Shown: positions 1-7,782 of the stretch, piece after piece
How positions within the stretch are numbered: the first letter of the stretch is position 1
How the letters are laid out: every line of letters starts with the position of its first letter
Assembly: GCA_022071955.1 (NCBI GenBank)
Contig: JAJVIM010000058.1
Coordinates: forward strand, 1 to 34,142
DNA length: 34,142 bases
Source of the DNA: Anaerolineae bacterium
Lineage (GTDB): Bacteria; Chloroflexota; Anaerolineae; 4572-78; J111
Reading direction: 5' to 3'
Made by a program: the position numbers and the translations under genes
Notes under the pieces: generated by a model
What the model was told of the DNA's origin: nothing
The model's input: the letters and a program-made list of their open reading frames with translations, nothing else
The model's database searches: none

Positions 1-160
1 GAAAAGCAATCCCGACGGCCTTCGCCCACGGGATAGAGGGCGTTGTAGTTCGCCCCTTGCGGCTCACCCCCGCATAAAAACTGATAGTTTAGGCAAGGTA
101 ACATTTGCCTATACTTTCGGTAACTATTTCCAAAAACTAAATTAATGGAGTGTCCTCCTG
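1..160. other. Upstream edge region, no confident gene
   Basis: A plus-strand frame is open from base 2 to a TAA at 143-145 (47 codons, no start inside the window), and the opposite strand is also open over bases 1-90. I recognise neither product. It could be the 3' end of a gene lying to the left, or non-coding DNA. The segment ends about 100 bases before the HAD gene. Confidence 0.2.
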
Positions 161-244
161 TTGTGCCTGCCAGAACACAAAAATCTGTGTATACTGTGTG
201 TTCTCTGCGCTAAAATTAAAAAACTCAGGAGGATGATTTTTAAC

Positions 245-901
245 ATGATTGAAGCCGTTATTTTTGATATGGACGGTTTGCTGGTCGATTCTGAACCGGT
301 ATGGAACAGAGCCAGAAAAGGGATGGCCGATGAAGCCGGCAAGGACTGGAACAAAGACGACCACAAAGCGGTTATGGGCGTCAGCACCGAGGAGTGGGCC
401 AATTATATGATCACCCGGCTGGCGCTGACCCTCACCCCGGCGGAGGTTCAGGATCGGATCATCGCCCGGATGGTTGAAATGTATCAGGCCGGCATCCCCT
501 ACTTTCCCGGCGCGATCAAGGCCGTTAATCTGGCTGCTGCCCATTATCCCACAGCGCTGGCCTCCGGCTCGCATCCCACCCTGATCGACACCGTCACCGC
601 CGATGCCGCGCTGCGCGGTAAGTTCCGGGTTATCGTCTCCGCCGATGAGGTTGGCCCCGGCAAACCGTCGCCGGATGTGTATTTGGCCACGGCCGCCCGG
701 CTGGGGGTCAAGCCGGAAAACTGCGTCTGCATGGAAGATTCCGGCAACGGAATACTGGCCGGCGTGCGAGCCGGGATGAAAGTCATCGCCGTGCCGGATG
801 CCCGCTTCCCGCCCGCCGCAGCAAAGCTCAATCAAGCCCATTTGGTGCTGACAACCTTGTCTGACTTTTCGCTGGAACTACTTGACCAACTTGGAGAATA
901 G
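245..901 (+). CDS. HAD-superfamily sugar-phosphate phosphatase / beta-phosphoglucomutase-like
   Basis: Predicted cytosolic HAD hydrolase of about 218 residues, usual length for the beta-phosphoglucomutase/2-deoxyglucose-6-phosphatase subfamily. The N-terminal FDMDGLLVDSEPVW supplies nucleophile D8 and acid/base D10. An alpha-helical cap follows, then ASGSHP (motif II), KPSPDVY (motif III Lys) and EDSGNG (motif IV metal ligands). The start at 245 is chosen because AGGAGGA lies at 227-233; an in-frame ATG at 233 overlaps that site, and a longer frame back to 161 has no homology-like sequence. It ends three bases before the PfkB gene, so the two are probably co-transcribed. The likely role is dephosphorylating or isomerising a sugar phosphate in the same pathway. 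The substrate cannot be read from sequence. Confidence 0.9.
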   Translation: MIEAVIFDMDGLLVDSEPVWNRARKGMADEAGKDWNKDDHKAVMGVSTEEWANYMITRLALTLTPAEVQDRIIARMVEMYQAGIPYFPGAIKAVNLAAAHYPTALASGSHPTLIDTVTADAALRGKFRVIVSADEVGPGKPSPDVYLATAARLGVKPENCVCMEDSGNGILAGVRAGMKVIAVPDARFPPAAAKLNQAHLVLTTLSDFSLELLDQLGE

Positions 902-904
902 ATT

Positions 905-1864
905 ATGCCTCGTTTCGACGTAACTACTATTGGTGAGGGCCAGCTTCGTCTGTCCGTGCCGGTTGGTAAACGCCTGGAGCAAATTACGCAGCTCGATGTG
1001 AGCGTGGCCGGCACCGAAGCCAACGTTACCGGCCTGCTCTCGCGCCTGGGCTGGAGTTGCGGGTGGGTCAGCAGCTTGCCCAAGGGGCCGCTGGGGCGCC
1101 GAGTAGCGCGCGAGTACAGTATTGCCGGGCTGGATGTATCTGCCGTGGCCTGGCGGGACACCGGGCGGCTGGCTACCTACTATGTGGAATATGCCGTGCC
1201 GCCCCGTTCCACCACCGTCATCTATGATCGTAAAAACTCCTGTTTTGCCACCCTGACCGTTGATGACATTGACTGGGACTATTTGCTGGATACGCGGCTG
1301 CTGCATCTGTCTGGCATCACCATCGCCCTGTCAGCCTCGATGCGGGAAATCCAGTTGGAGGCGATTCGCCGGGCCAAAGCCAAAGGCGTGAAAATTAGCT
1401 TCGATATGAATTACCGCAGCCTGCTGTGGGCGCCCGAGGCAGCAGCAATTGGGGTTAAACCCGTGTTTGAAGCGGTTGATGTCTTATTTTTGGCCCGCGG
1501 CGATGCCCGGCGCATGTTTGGTTTTGAGGGGACGCCGCAGGAGATTGTGGAACAGATTGCCCCGCTGACCAACGCGCAGTACATCGTCACCTCGTTGGGC
1601 GACGAGGGGTTGATTGGCTGGGATCGGGTACAGTTCACCCACCAGCCGGCCCGAGAGGTCGGCATCATCGACCGCATTGGGGCCGGCGACGCGATGGTCG
1701 GCGGGGTTTTGCATGGCTGGCTGCAGAACGACTTCGCCAAAGGCATCCGCTATGGCGTGCTGACCGCGGCCCTGGCACTGAGCCAGTGGGGTGAGCAGAT
1801 AGTCACCAGCAGTGAAGAGGTCGAGACGCTGCTGGACTCGACCAACTCAGATATTTCCCGCTAA
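905..1864 (+). CDS. PfkB-family carbohydrate kinase (2-keto-3-deoxygluconate kinase-like)
   Basis: A 319-residue ribokinase/PfkB kinase that transfers phosphate from ATP to a sugar or sugar-acid hydroxyl. Visible features: the N-terminal substrate region with AGTEANV, the central SFDMNYRSLLW typical of KDG-kinase-like members, and the C-terminal DRIGAGDAMVGG signature 2 with the anion hole GAGD at 259-262 and catalytic base D262. Its start is 3 bases after the HAD stop, so translation is probably coupled. Its TAA stop (1862-1864) abuts the stop codon of the convergent URO-D-like gene. KDG, fructose, tagatose or another ketose are possible substrates; the KDG-kinase flavour is family-level inference. 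Confidence 0.9.
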   Translation: MPRFDVTTIGEGQLRLSVPVGKRLEQITQLDVSVAGTEANVTGLLSRLGWSCGWVSSLPKGPLGRRVAREYSIAGLDVSAVAWRDTGRLATYYVEYAVPPRSTTVIYDRKNSCFATLTVDDIDWDYLLDTRLLHLSGITIALSASMREIQLEAIRRAKAKGVKISFDMNYRSLLWAPEAAAIGVKPVFEAVDVLFLARGDARRMFGFEGTPQEIVEQIAPLTNAQYIVTSLGDEGLIGWDRVQFTHQPAREVGIIDRIGAGDAMVGGVLHGWLQNDFAKGIRYGVLTAALALSQWGEQIVTSSEEVETLLDSTNSDISR

Positions 1865-2890
1865 CTATTTGAGTTTGCCGTATTTCTGGAAAGCCTCCAA
1901 CGCCCAGCGGAGGCTTTCTTCTGTTGCGCCGATGGCGTCCAGATAACGATACTCTACGGCAATCAGCCCGCCTTTGGGCGTTCCCAGGCGCTCGACAATG
2001 GCTTTGGCCTCGGCTTCGATGGCCTGCCGGTCACCGCCGGGTAGCGTATCCTGAATATCCACCGACACCTCAAAGCAGACCTGCCCGGCAAACTTCGCGC
2101 CCACTTCTTCAATGCCCAGCAGCCGGGGCTGGTGAATATTGATGATGTCTACCCCAATTTCAATCAGATCGGGGTAGATGTCGTTAACTTTGCCATCGGT
2201 GTGAAAGCGAATGGTCATCCCCGCGGCTTTCAGCGCGTCCATCAGCCGTTTGTAGCGTGGCTTGAAAATTTCGCGCCACGAGGCCGGGCTGATCATCATG
2301 CCGGTTTGGGTGCCCCAGTCGTCGGTGGTGTCAAAACAGTGGATGCGCCCGCCGCTTAGCCGCTGCGCTTCTGCCACAATGCCAATCTGGTAATCGATGA
2401 CCCGGTCGGCCAGTTCGCCCACTTTGTCCGGTTCCAGCACGGTGTCCATCAACATCAGATCGAGCCGCCGCAAAAAATGCATCCGCTCAAACAGGCAGAA
2501 CGGGCTGTTGAGTTGCACGTACAGCCCTTTGGTCTCGGCCTCGGCCAGCGCCTCCGCTAGCCCGTCAAACCGGCCCGGCGCGGTAGGGTCGGGGAACGCA
2601 AACTCATCGAGCAGCGCCCAGTCTGTCAGCGGGTGGTTGACCACCTGCCCGATGTTGGCCCCCTGACCGGGCAGCACGTCCCAGGTGCAGCCCCATTCAT
2701 CGTTGGTGCCGGGCGGAACTTTGGCCTTCTTTCTCACCGAGACCGGCGGCGCGTCCGGCCCACGAAATTCCGCCGCCGGCTGCACAAAAATCCGGTAGAC
2801 ATCGCTCACGCCAAAGCTGTTAAAGCGCAGCCCGATCCGGTCAGGATGATCAAATTCAATATTGCGCCGCATAATTTCATAACCGTTCAT
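1865..2890 (-). CDS. Uroporphyrinogen decarboxylase (URO-D) family protein, non-heme type
   Basis: A 341-residue protein of the URO-D/MtaA/CmuA TIM-barrel superfamily. It begins MNGYEIMRRNIEFDHPDRIG, typical of the divergent URO-D-like proteins found in catabolic clusters rather than heme HemE. Inside are a FCLFERMHFLRRLD segment, FDTTDDWGTQTG and FHTDGKVNDIYPDLIEIGVDIINI near the C-terminal half, the last typical of members using a His/Asp-containing pocket. AGGAGG lies about 8 bases upstream of the ATG at 2890. It is the last gene of the minus-strand operon, 71 bases after the aldolase. Known relatives are corrinoid methyltransferases or uncharacterised. Its job in sugar breakdown is unknown, and no corrinoid-protein gene is present in the window. 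Confidence 0.85.
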   Translation of the reverse strand: MNGYEIMRRNIEFDHPDRIGLRFNSFGVSDVYRIFVQPAAEFRGPDAPPVSVRKKAKVPPGTNDEWGCTWDVLPGQGANIGQVVNHPLTDWALLDEFAFPDPTAPGRFDGLAEALAEAETKGLYVQLNSPFCLFERMHFLRRLDLMLMDTVLEPDKVGELADRVIDYQIGIVAEAQRLSGGRIHCFDTTDDWGTQTGMMISPASWREIFKPRYKRLMDALKAAGMTIRFHTDGKVNDIYPDLIEIGVDIINIHQPRLLGIEEVGAKFAGQVCFEVSVDIQDTLPGGDRQAIEAEAKAIVERLGTPKGGLIAVEYRYLDAIGATEESLRWALEAFQKYGKLK

Positions 2891-2947
2891 CGTTTTCCTC
2901 CTGGAGGCAGGGATTTTAGGGGGTGGGGATTAGTGGAGCCGCTTTCT

Positions 2948-2975
2948 CTAACTCCTGAATCCTAACTCCTGTCTT
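2948..2975. repeat. Short heptad-period repeat at the end of the aldolase gene
   Basis: CTAACTC CTGAATC CTAACTC CTGTCTT reads as 7-base units, the odd units identical. It overlaps the stop codon of the class II aldolase (2962-2964) and extends into the gap before the URO-D-like gene. Confidence 0.5.
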
Positions 2976-3615
2976 TTTGCCCGTAATTAGTGTGGTAAAC
3001 CCGATACCCGGCCGCCACAACCTCCGCCGGCAGCGGGTCGACTGGCCCGCGCAGCAGGGCGAAGTGCACCACTTGCGCGGTTTCTTCCAGAATGACCGCC
3101 ACTTTCAGCGCTGTCAGCACGTCTTTGCCGAGGGTGAACACTCCGTGGCTGCGCAGCAAAATGGCGCTGTTCCGGCCGATTTTTTCGACAATTTCCCGCC
3201 CAATCTCTTCCTCACCGATGGTGGCGAAATCCGAAACCGGAATATCCCCGCCAAACACCGCTGCCGAGGTGGTAGTGTAAATTCGCAGCGGTTCGCCGCG
3301 GATGGCAAAACTGGTGGCATACGGCGAGTGAGTGTGCACCATCCCGTGTACGTCATCGCGGTGGCGGTACACATACAGGTGCGAGGCCGTATCGACGGAC
3401 GGCTTTAACTCGCCCTCAACCACATTGCCCTGCAAATCGACCACCACCAGATTTTCCGACGTCAATTGATCGAACAGCACGCCACTGGGTTTGATGACCA
3501 CCAGCCCGGTTTCGGGATCGCGGCCGCTGGCGTTGCCGCTGGTCCACAGCACCAGCCCGTTTTTGGGCAGCGCCACGTTAGCTTCCCACACGGTTTTCCG
3601 TAACTTTTCAAGCAT
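2962..3615 (-). CDS. Class II aldolase / L-ribulose-5-phosphate 4-epimerase-like protein
   Basis: About 217 residues, the size of AraD/FucA-type class II aldolases, which use a divalent metal for retro-aldol cleavage or epimerisation of sugar phosphates. Signature elements: WTSGNASGRD (phosphate-binding SGN), IKPSGV, the metal-binding HTHSPYAT, and LLRSHGVFTLG with the third His. The start at 3615 is preferred because AAGGGATGG precedes it; an upstream ATG at 3672 adds 19 residues of unlikely sequence that overlap a repeat. It is the fourth gene of the minus operon, downstream of the transketolase subunits. AraD-type epimerase or fuculose-phosphate-like aldolase cannot be separated from sequence alone. 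Confidence 0.9.
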   Translation of the reverse strand: MLEKLRKTVWEANVALPKNGLVLWTSGNASGRDPETGLVVIKPSGVLFDQLTSENLVVVDLQGNVVEGELKPSVDTASHLYVYRHRDDVHGMVHTHSPYATSFAIRGEPLRIYTTTSAAVFGGDIPVSDFATIGEEEIGREIVEKIGRNSAILLRSHGVFTLGKDVLTALKVAVILEETAQVVHFALLRGPVDPLPAEVVAAGYRVYHTNYGQKDRS

Positions 3616-3635
3616 AATCCATCCCTTTTTGAATT

Positions 3636-3724
3636 GCGAACAGGCGAATTGCGGGTACGGGTTACGCATCACACTTTTCTAACCTGTCAACTCACCCAAC
3701 CCACCTAACGTACCCAACTCATCC
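3636..3724. repeat. 7-bp-periodic intergenic repeat between aldolase and transketolase C genes
   Basis: The 115-base gap holds two degenerate runs. One around 3636-3668 repeats GCGAATTGCG-like units ending in GGGTACGGGTTACGC. One around 3681-3724 has CAACTCACCC and CCAACTCATCCC copies. Spacings are multiples of seven or close to it. There is no open coding signal. Confidence 0.4.
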
Positions 3725-3730
3725 CACTTT

Positions 3731-4741
3731 TTACAGCGCTTCCAACTGTCCCTCGGAAGCAAAGGTATCCAGCCGCACGGCAGACAGGTCAGCCTCGCTG
3801 ATTTTGAACGACTCGCCGCCCAGCAGCGCCTCAATCCGCTGAACCAGCGCCAGCGCGTCGAGGCCGTGTTCCCGCAGCAAATAGGGCAGCGACGCGCCGT
3901 GGGCAAACGTATCGTTGATGCCCATACGCGCCAGTTTGGTGCCGATGCCATTCTCGGCCATCACCTCGGCCATCACCGTGCCCAACCCGCCGATAATCGA
4001 ATGATTTTCCATCGTTACCACGCCGTATTTGGCTTTAGCTGCCGCCTCAACCACCTGCGGGTCGGTGAAAGGTTTGAGGGTGGACACATGCAGGTGCTGG
4101 ATTGACAGCCCGCGCTGCCGCAGCAGGCGCGTAGCCCGCAGCGCCTCTTCGGTGCAGATGCCGCTGGAAAGCAGGGTGATGTCGCTACCCCGGCTCAGCA
4201 CGCGGGCGTGGTTCAGTTGCAGCGGCTCGTCCGCCGGGAACAGGCGGGGGATGGCCCCCCGCAGCATCCGCACGTACACCGGCCCGTTGACCGGCTGGAT
4301 GGCATCCAGCAGCGACTCGACGCCGGTGGCGTCGCCCACTTCCACGATGGTCAGGTTGGGCAACCCGCGCAGCACCGACACATCCTCGATGGCCTGGTGG
4401 GTGATGCCGCCGGGGGTGGTGAGGCCCGGCAAAAAGCCAAACAGCCGCACTCGCAAATTGGGGTACGCCACCGACATCGCCAACTGGTCGTAGGGGCGGC
4501 GGTAAAGAAAGACGGCGAAGGTGTGCAAAAACGGGGTGAAGCCTTCGCGGGCCATGCCGCCGGCCCAACTGAGCATATTCTGTTCGGCCATGCCCAGCGA
4601 GAAGAAGCGGTCGGGATAGGCGCCTTTAAAGGCGGCAATTTCGGTAGAGCCGGTCAAATCGCCCGAAAAGACGACGACCTCTGGCTTGTCTTTGGCCCAT
4701 TTAACCAGATTGTTGGCGTGAACATTGCTGACGATTTCCAT
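3731..4741 (-). CDS. Transketolase, C-terminal (pyrimidine-binding) subunit
   Basis: A 336-residue half-transketolase carrying the Pyr domain and the C-terminal domain. The catalytic Glu that activates thiamine diphosphate is in LGMAEQNM (E53). LPGLTTPGGITHQAIEDVSVLRGLPN and the VVTMENHSIIGGLG segment are standard for transketolase/DXPS C subunits. It starts 5 bases after the stop of the N subunit, with only a weak internal ribosome site, so the two subunits are probably translationally coupled and assemble as a heterotetramer. It should move two-carbon units between ketose and aldose phosphates. Split transketolases occur in central metabolism of many bacteria and in dedicated catabolic operons; the operon context favours the latter. 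Confidence 0.93.
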   Translation of the reverse strand: MEIVSNVHANNLVKWAKDKPEVVVFSGDLTGSTEIAAFKGAYPDRFFSLGMAEQNMLSWAGGMAREGFTPFLHTFAVFLYRRPYDQLAMSVAYPNLRVRLFGFLPGLTTPGGITHQAIEDVSVLRGLPNLTIVEVGDATGVESLLDAIQPVNGPVYVRMLRGAIPRLFPADEPLQLNHARVLSRGSDITLLSSGICTEEALRATRLLRQRGLSIQHLHVSTLKPFTDPQVVEAAAKAKYGVVTMENHSIIGGLGTVMAEVMAENGIGTKLARMGINDTFAHGASLPYLLREHGLDALALVQRIEALLGGESFKISEADLSAVRLDTFASEGQLEAL

Positions 4742-4746
4742 ATTAA

Positions 4747-5670
4747 TTACTGTGTCTCCATTTGGGACAAAAAGACCCGATAGCGGGCGATTTCGGCATC
4801 ATCTTTAAAGCGGACAAAGTGCAGTTTCGGCTTGCGCTCGTCCAGCAAGGGGATGCCCTGGCTGGTGTTGGTATAAGCCAGCACAAAATGGGGTTTACCC
4901 GGCTCGCCTGTGTTCGCGGCAGCGGCCAGTTCATCGACATCGTGGCCGTTCACGCTGACAACCGACGCCCCGAAACCGGTCAGCCGGGAGGTAATCGGCT
5001 CGATGTTCATCACATCCTTCGTCCAGCCATCAACCTGCTGGCCGTTAACATCGACGTACACCACCACGTTTTCCATTTTGTAGAAGGCCAGCGCCTGAAT
5101 AGCCTCCCAGGTTTGCCCCTCTTCCAATTCGCCGTCGGACATGAACACAAAGACACGGCCGGTTTCGCCGCGCAGCCAGCGGGCCAGCGCGATACCGCCG
5201 GCCTGGCTGAGCGCCTGCCCAAACGAGCCGGTGGTCAGCTCAAAGCCGGGCGAGTGCTCCGCGCCAATCATTTCGACGGTGCTGCCATCGGTGTTGAACT
5301 GGAACAGGCCGTCACGCGCCATGCGGCCCACTTCAACCAGGGCGGCGTACACGGCCACGGCGTAGTGGGCCGGCGAAATCAAAAAGCGGTCGAGGTCGCC
5401 GGTTTTCGGGCCGTTGTAGGCCGCACCGGTAAAGGCATCATTGCCGGCGCCTGGTACGCCGGGGAAGGGTGGCGGCAGCATAGGCGCTTCGCTGGGGCCA
5501 AGGTTGAGCACTTTGGTGTAGAGCGTGGCCAGAATGTCGGCGGAGGAGAGCGCCTGGCTTAAATAGCAGCCGTTGCGCTCGAGGGTCAGTTCCAGCACCT
5601 GCCGCCGGATGCCGTGTGCCACGCGCCGGGCTTCGGCCTGCCAGCCAGAGTAAGAGCCAATTGAGGACAT
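4747..5670 (-). CDS. Transketolase, N-terminal (ThDP pyrophosphate-binding) subunit
   Basis: A 307-residue partner of the preceding C subunit. The pyrophosphate/Mg motif is MSDGELEEGQTWEA (178-190) followed by VDVNGQQVDG (206 onward). The usual GDGE is SDGE here, a common variation in split subunits. The substrate-side ISPAHYAVAVYAAL and GSFGQALSQAGG segments are present. An insertion-like PPPFPGVPGAGNDAFTG stretch at 66-82 is longer than in many homologues. GGGAG-type ribosome site (AAAGGGAG) lies upstream of the ATG. It sits 16 bases downstream of the PTE-like gene, so operon membership is clear. Confidence 0.93.
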   Translation of the reverse strand: MSSIGSYSGWQAEARRVAHGIRRQVLELTLERNGCYLSQALSSADILATLYTKVLNLGPSEAPMLPPPFPGVPGAGNDAFTGAAYNGPKTGDLDRFLISPAHYAVAVYAALVEVGRMARDGLFQFNTDGSTVEMIGAEHSPGFELTTGSFGQALSQAGGIALARWLRGETGRVFVFMSDGELEEGQTWEAIQALAFYKMENVVVYVDVNGQQVDGWTKDVMNIEPITSRLTGFGASVVSVNGHDVDELAAAANTGEPGKPHFVLAYTNTSQGIPLLDERKPKLHFVRFKDDAEIARYRVFLSQMETQ

Positions 5671-5686
5671 TTTTTGCTCCCTTTGG

Positions 5687-6613
5687 TTACTTGATCATCG
5701 CGTAAATGGTCGCGGGGTTGTGGATCATAAAATTATCGAGCGTGTCTTCGGTGAAGCCTTCTTCAATCAGGCGGGGCAGAAAACGCTCTTTGATCCAGTT
5801 AAAGCCGGGGCCGTAGCCATACACCCGGTGATGGCTGCGCCGCCCCATGTCATTGGAGAGCATAATTTTGCGCTCGTATCCGTCGGCCACAAGCTGGCGT
5901 AGCACCTCTACCCGGGCGCTATCCGGATAGTACTTGACTTTGCCGGGGCCATCGTAAATAATATAGACACCTTTGGACAGAAGTTTACGGTGATACCATA
6001 AATCGAGGTTGCGGTCAACGTGGGCAATGATCATCCGCTCCAGGTCCAGCCCTTCGCTCTCAACGATTTCAATCTGTTCAATGCCCATCGTGCCGCTGGT
6101 GGTGTGGGTGTGCATACAAACGCCCGTTTCTATGGCCGTTCTGGCGGCGGCCCGCAACACTTTCTCCTCGTTGGGGGTGATGTGCATGTAAGCCGTGCCG
6201 GCTTTGACCCACCCGGCTTTAACCATGGTGCCGTCCATCCCCTCGGTGATGTCTTTGATCATCCGGTCAGCAATATGGTTAATTGACCAATCGCTGACCT
6301 CCGGCTCCATGCCATGTTCTTCGCAGATGTAGCCAGTGCAAGCAACAACGTGTACCCCTGATTTTTGGGAGGCTTCGACCATGCCGGGGGTGTTGCGCCC
6401 CCACGATTCCGGAGTAGTTTCAATGATGCCGCCGCCGTCAATGGCCTTAAATTCCTGCAACATCTGGATGGCCTTGTCAACACTGTCCAGATGGTGGCCA
6501 ATTTCGGCTTTTGAGCCTGACCCTTTTGGATGGGTCAAAATGTGTTCGTGGGCCATCGTAAACCCCATTTGAGCGGCATCGATATCACCGAGAACTGTTC
6601 TTATCTCAGCCAT
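5687..6613 (-). CDS. Phosphotriesterase-family (PTE/amidohydrolase) metal-dependent hydrolase
   Basis: A 308-residue binuclear-metal TIM barrel of the PTE/PHP family. Predicted ligands are all visible: HEH (H22, H24), the carboxylated-Lys candidate K137 in GWVKAG, H168/H170 in MHTHTTSG, H198 in IIAHVDRN and D255 in MLSNDMG. Despite the name, many family members are lactonases or sugar-lactone hydrolases. In this operon a lactonase or carbohydrate phosphodiester/ester hydrolase role is more plausible than organophosphate hydrolysis; that is inference. It is the first gene of the minus-strand operon, with AAAGGAAA just upstream of its ATG and a strong promoter about 70-100 bases further up. Confidence 0.9.
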   Translation of the reverse strand: MAEIRTVLGDIDAAQMGFTMAHEHILTHPKGSGSKAEIGHHLDSVDKAIQMLQEFKAIDGGGIIETTPESWGRNTPGMVEASQKSGVHVVACTGYICEEHGMEPEVSDWSINHIADRMIKDITEGMDGTMVKAGWVKAGTAYMHITPNEEKVLRAAARTAIETGVCMHTHTTSGTMGIEQIEIVESEGLDLERMIIAHVDRNLDLWYHRKLLSKGVYIIYDGPGKVKYYPDSARVEVLRQLVADGYERKIMLSNDMGRRSHHRVYGYGPGFNWIKERFLPRLIEEGFTEDTLDNFMIHNPATIYAMIK

Positions 6614-6682
6614 TTACTTTTTCCTTTCGAAAAACAAAAATGAACACACGTGCAATATAGTGAAATTTTGTAAACTGATGCC

Positions 6683-6711
6683 ATTGTACCATACCTGCTG
6701 GGTGCTGTCAA
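6683..6711 (-). promoter_or_regulatory. Sigma70-type promoter for the catabolic operon
   Basis: On the minus strand an exact TTGACA (6706-6711) is followed after 17 bases by TACAAT (6683-6688). Transcription would begin near 6676 and read into the PTE-like gene (ATG at 6613). This is the best-matching promoter in the window. The downstream A/T-rich segment would lie in the leader. Confidence 0.7.
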
Positions 6712-6728
6712 TAATTTGTGATCATAAT

Positions 6729-6742
6729 TTCATTACAGTGAA
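6729..6742. promoter_or_regulatory. Candidate operator in the divergent intergenic region
   Basis: The inverted repeat TTCA-N6-TGAA lies between the -35 hexamers of the two divergent promoters. The nearby GTGAAATTTTG (6660-6670) is a related half-site. A SorC-type regulator encoded alongside would be the obvious ligand. The arms are short, so this is only suggestive. Confidence 0.3.
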
Positions 6743-6746
6743 CTAA

Positions 6747-6775
6747 TTTTCAATTCGGGGAAAACGTGATATAAT
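6747..6775 (+). promoter_or_regulatory. Promoter for the SorC-type regulator gene
   Basis: A perfect -10 TATAAT (6770-6775) with a weak -35 TTTTCA (6747-6752) at 17-base spacing lies 50 bases upstream of the regulator ATG at 6825. The weak -35 fits a regulated or autoregulated gene. Confidence 0.55.
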
Positions 6776-6824
6776 CTGAAAGAAGGTGCCCCAGTCTTAA
6801 TATGCTAGGAGTTGACGTTTAATA

Positions 6825-7772
6825 ATGGATCCCAGATATTCTCAAGTGGTGAGAGCGGCTGAACTTTACTACGACCGGAATCTAGGCCAGCAAGAGATCG
6901 CCAAAATATTGGGCATTTCCCGACCAACCGTGTCTCGGTTGTTGGCCGAAGCCAGGGAGAATGGCGTTGTGCAAATTACCATTGAGCGGCTTATCGAAAA
7001 AAACGCCGAATTGGCCGAACAGCTTCGTTTGAAATTCGATTTGCGCGATGCTGTCGTGGTGGCAGCCGGGGGAGATTATGGAGATGCCTTGAAACGGGTA
7101 GGGGAAGCTGCGGCAGAGTTACTGGTCAGCATTCTGGAGGACAATATTATAATCGGAATAAGCTGGGGACAGACTCTCTACCACACCGTTCAGGCTTTGG
7201 ATGATACGCCGATGAATGGCATTGAGGTGATTCAAATGACGGGGGCATTAGGTTATGGTGATCCCTCGATTGATGGACCTGAATTAGCGCTGCGTTTGGC
7301 AGAACGTCTGCATGGAAGTTACCGTTACGTTAATGCCCCGGCTGTGGTTGGGAGCGGGGAAATTCGCGACATCCTGTGGCAACAACCCCAAATCCGCCAG
7401 ACTTTGGAGCGGGCCGCGCAAGCCAAAATAATGATGATGGGGATTGGTTCGTTGGCCGATAATTTATCCAGCCTGCAAAGAGCCGGCTATCTGACTGAAG
7501 AGGAACGGCTGATCCATTTATCGGTCGGAGCCGTGGGGCATTTATTAGCCAGAATGATTGACCGTGATGGTGACGAGGTCGAGGCGTACAATCAGCGCGT
7601 AGTGGCGATACCCTTTGAATATTTACGACAGGCGAAATGGTCAATTGGCATCAGCGCCTCGTCATTAAAAGCCCCGGCTGTACTGGGTGCTTTACGGGGT
7701 AGGTATTTTAACACTCTAGTTATCGATGAAGAATCTGCGCTTGAGATTTTACGTTTGGCGGAAAAGAGCTAA
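6825..7772 (+). CDS. SorC-family sugar-responsive transcriptional regulator
   Basis: A 315-residue protein with the two-part architecture of the SorC/CggR family. An N-terminal helix-turn-helix (about 22-42, QQEIAKILGISRPTVSRLL) precedes a long phosphosugar-binding domain whose IGISWGQTLYHTV, GSGEIRDILWQQP, MGIGSL and AVGHLLARMID segments are characteristic. AGGAG precedes the ATG by about 13 bases. It is divergent from the catabolic operon and most likely controls it in response to a phosphorylated intermediate. The IS5-group element begins only ten bases after its stop and leaves the coding region intact. Confidence 0.93.
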   Translation: MDPRYSQVVRAAELYYDRNLGQQEIAKILGISRPTVSRLLAEARENGVVQITIERLIEKNAELAEQLRLKFDLRDAVVVAAGGDYGDALKRVGEAAAELLVSILEDNIIIGISWGQTLYHTVQALDDTPMNGIEVIQMTGALGYGDPSIDGPELALRLAERLHGSYRYVNAPAVVGSGEIRDILWQQPQIRQTLERAAQAKIMMMGIGSLADNLSSLQRAGYLTEEERLIHLSVGAVGHLLARMIDRDGDEVEAYNQRVVAIPFEYLRQAKWSIGISASSLKAPAVLGALRGRYFNTLVIDEESALEILRLAEKS

Positions 7773-7782
7773 TTTTAGTTTA

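Noticed and set aside
137..841. 234-codon minus-strand open frame
   Set aside because: It is antisense to the HAD gene and shows no recognisable domain or ribosome site.
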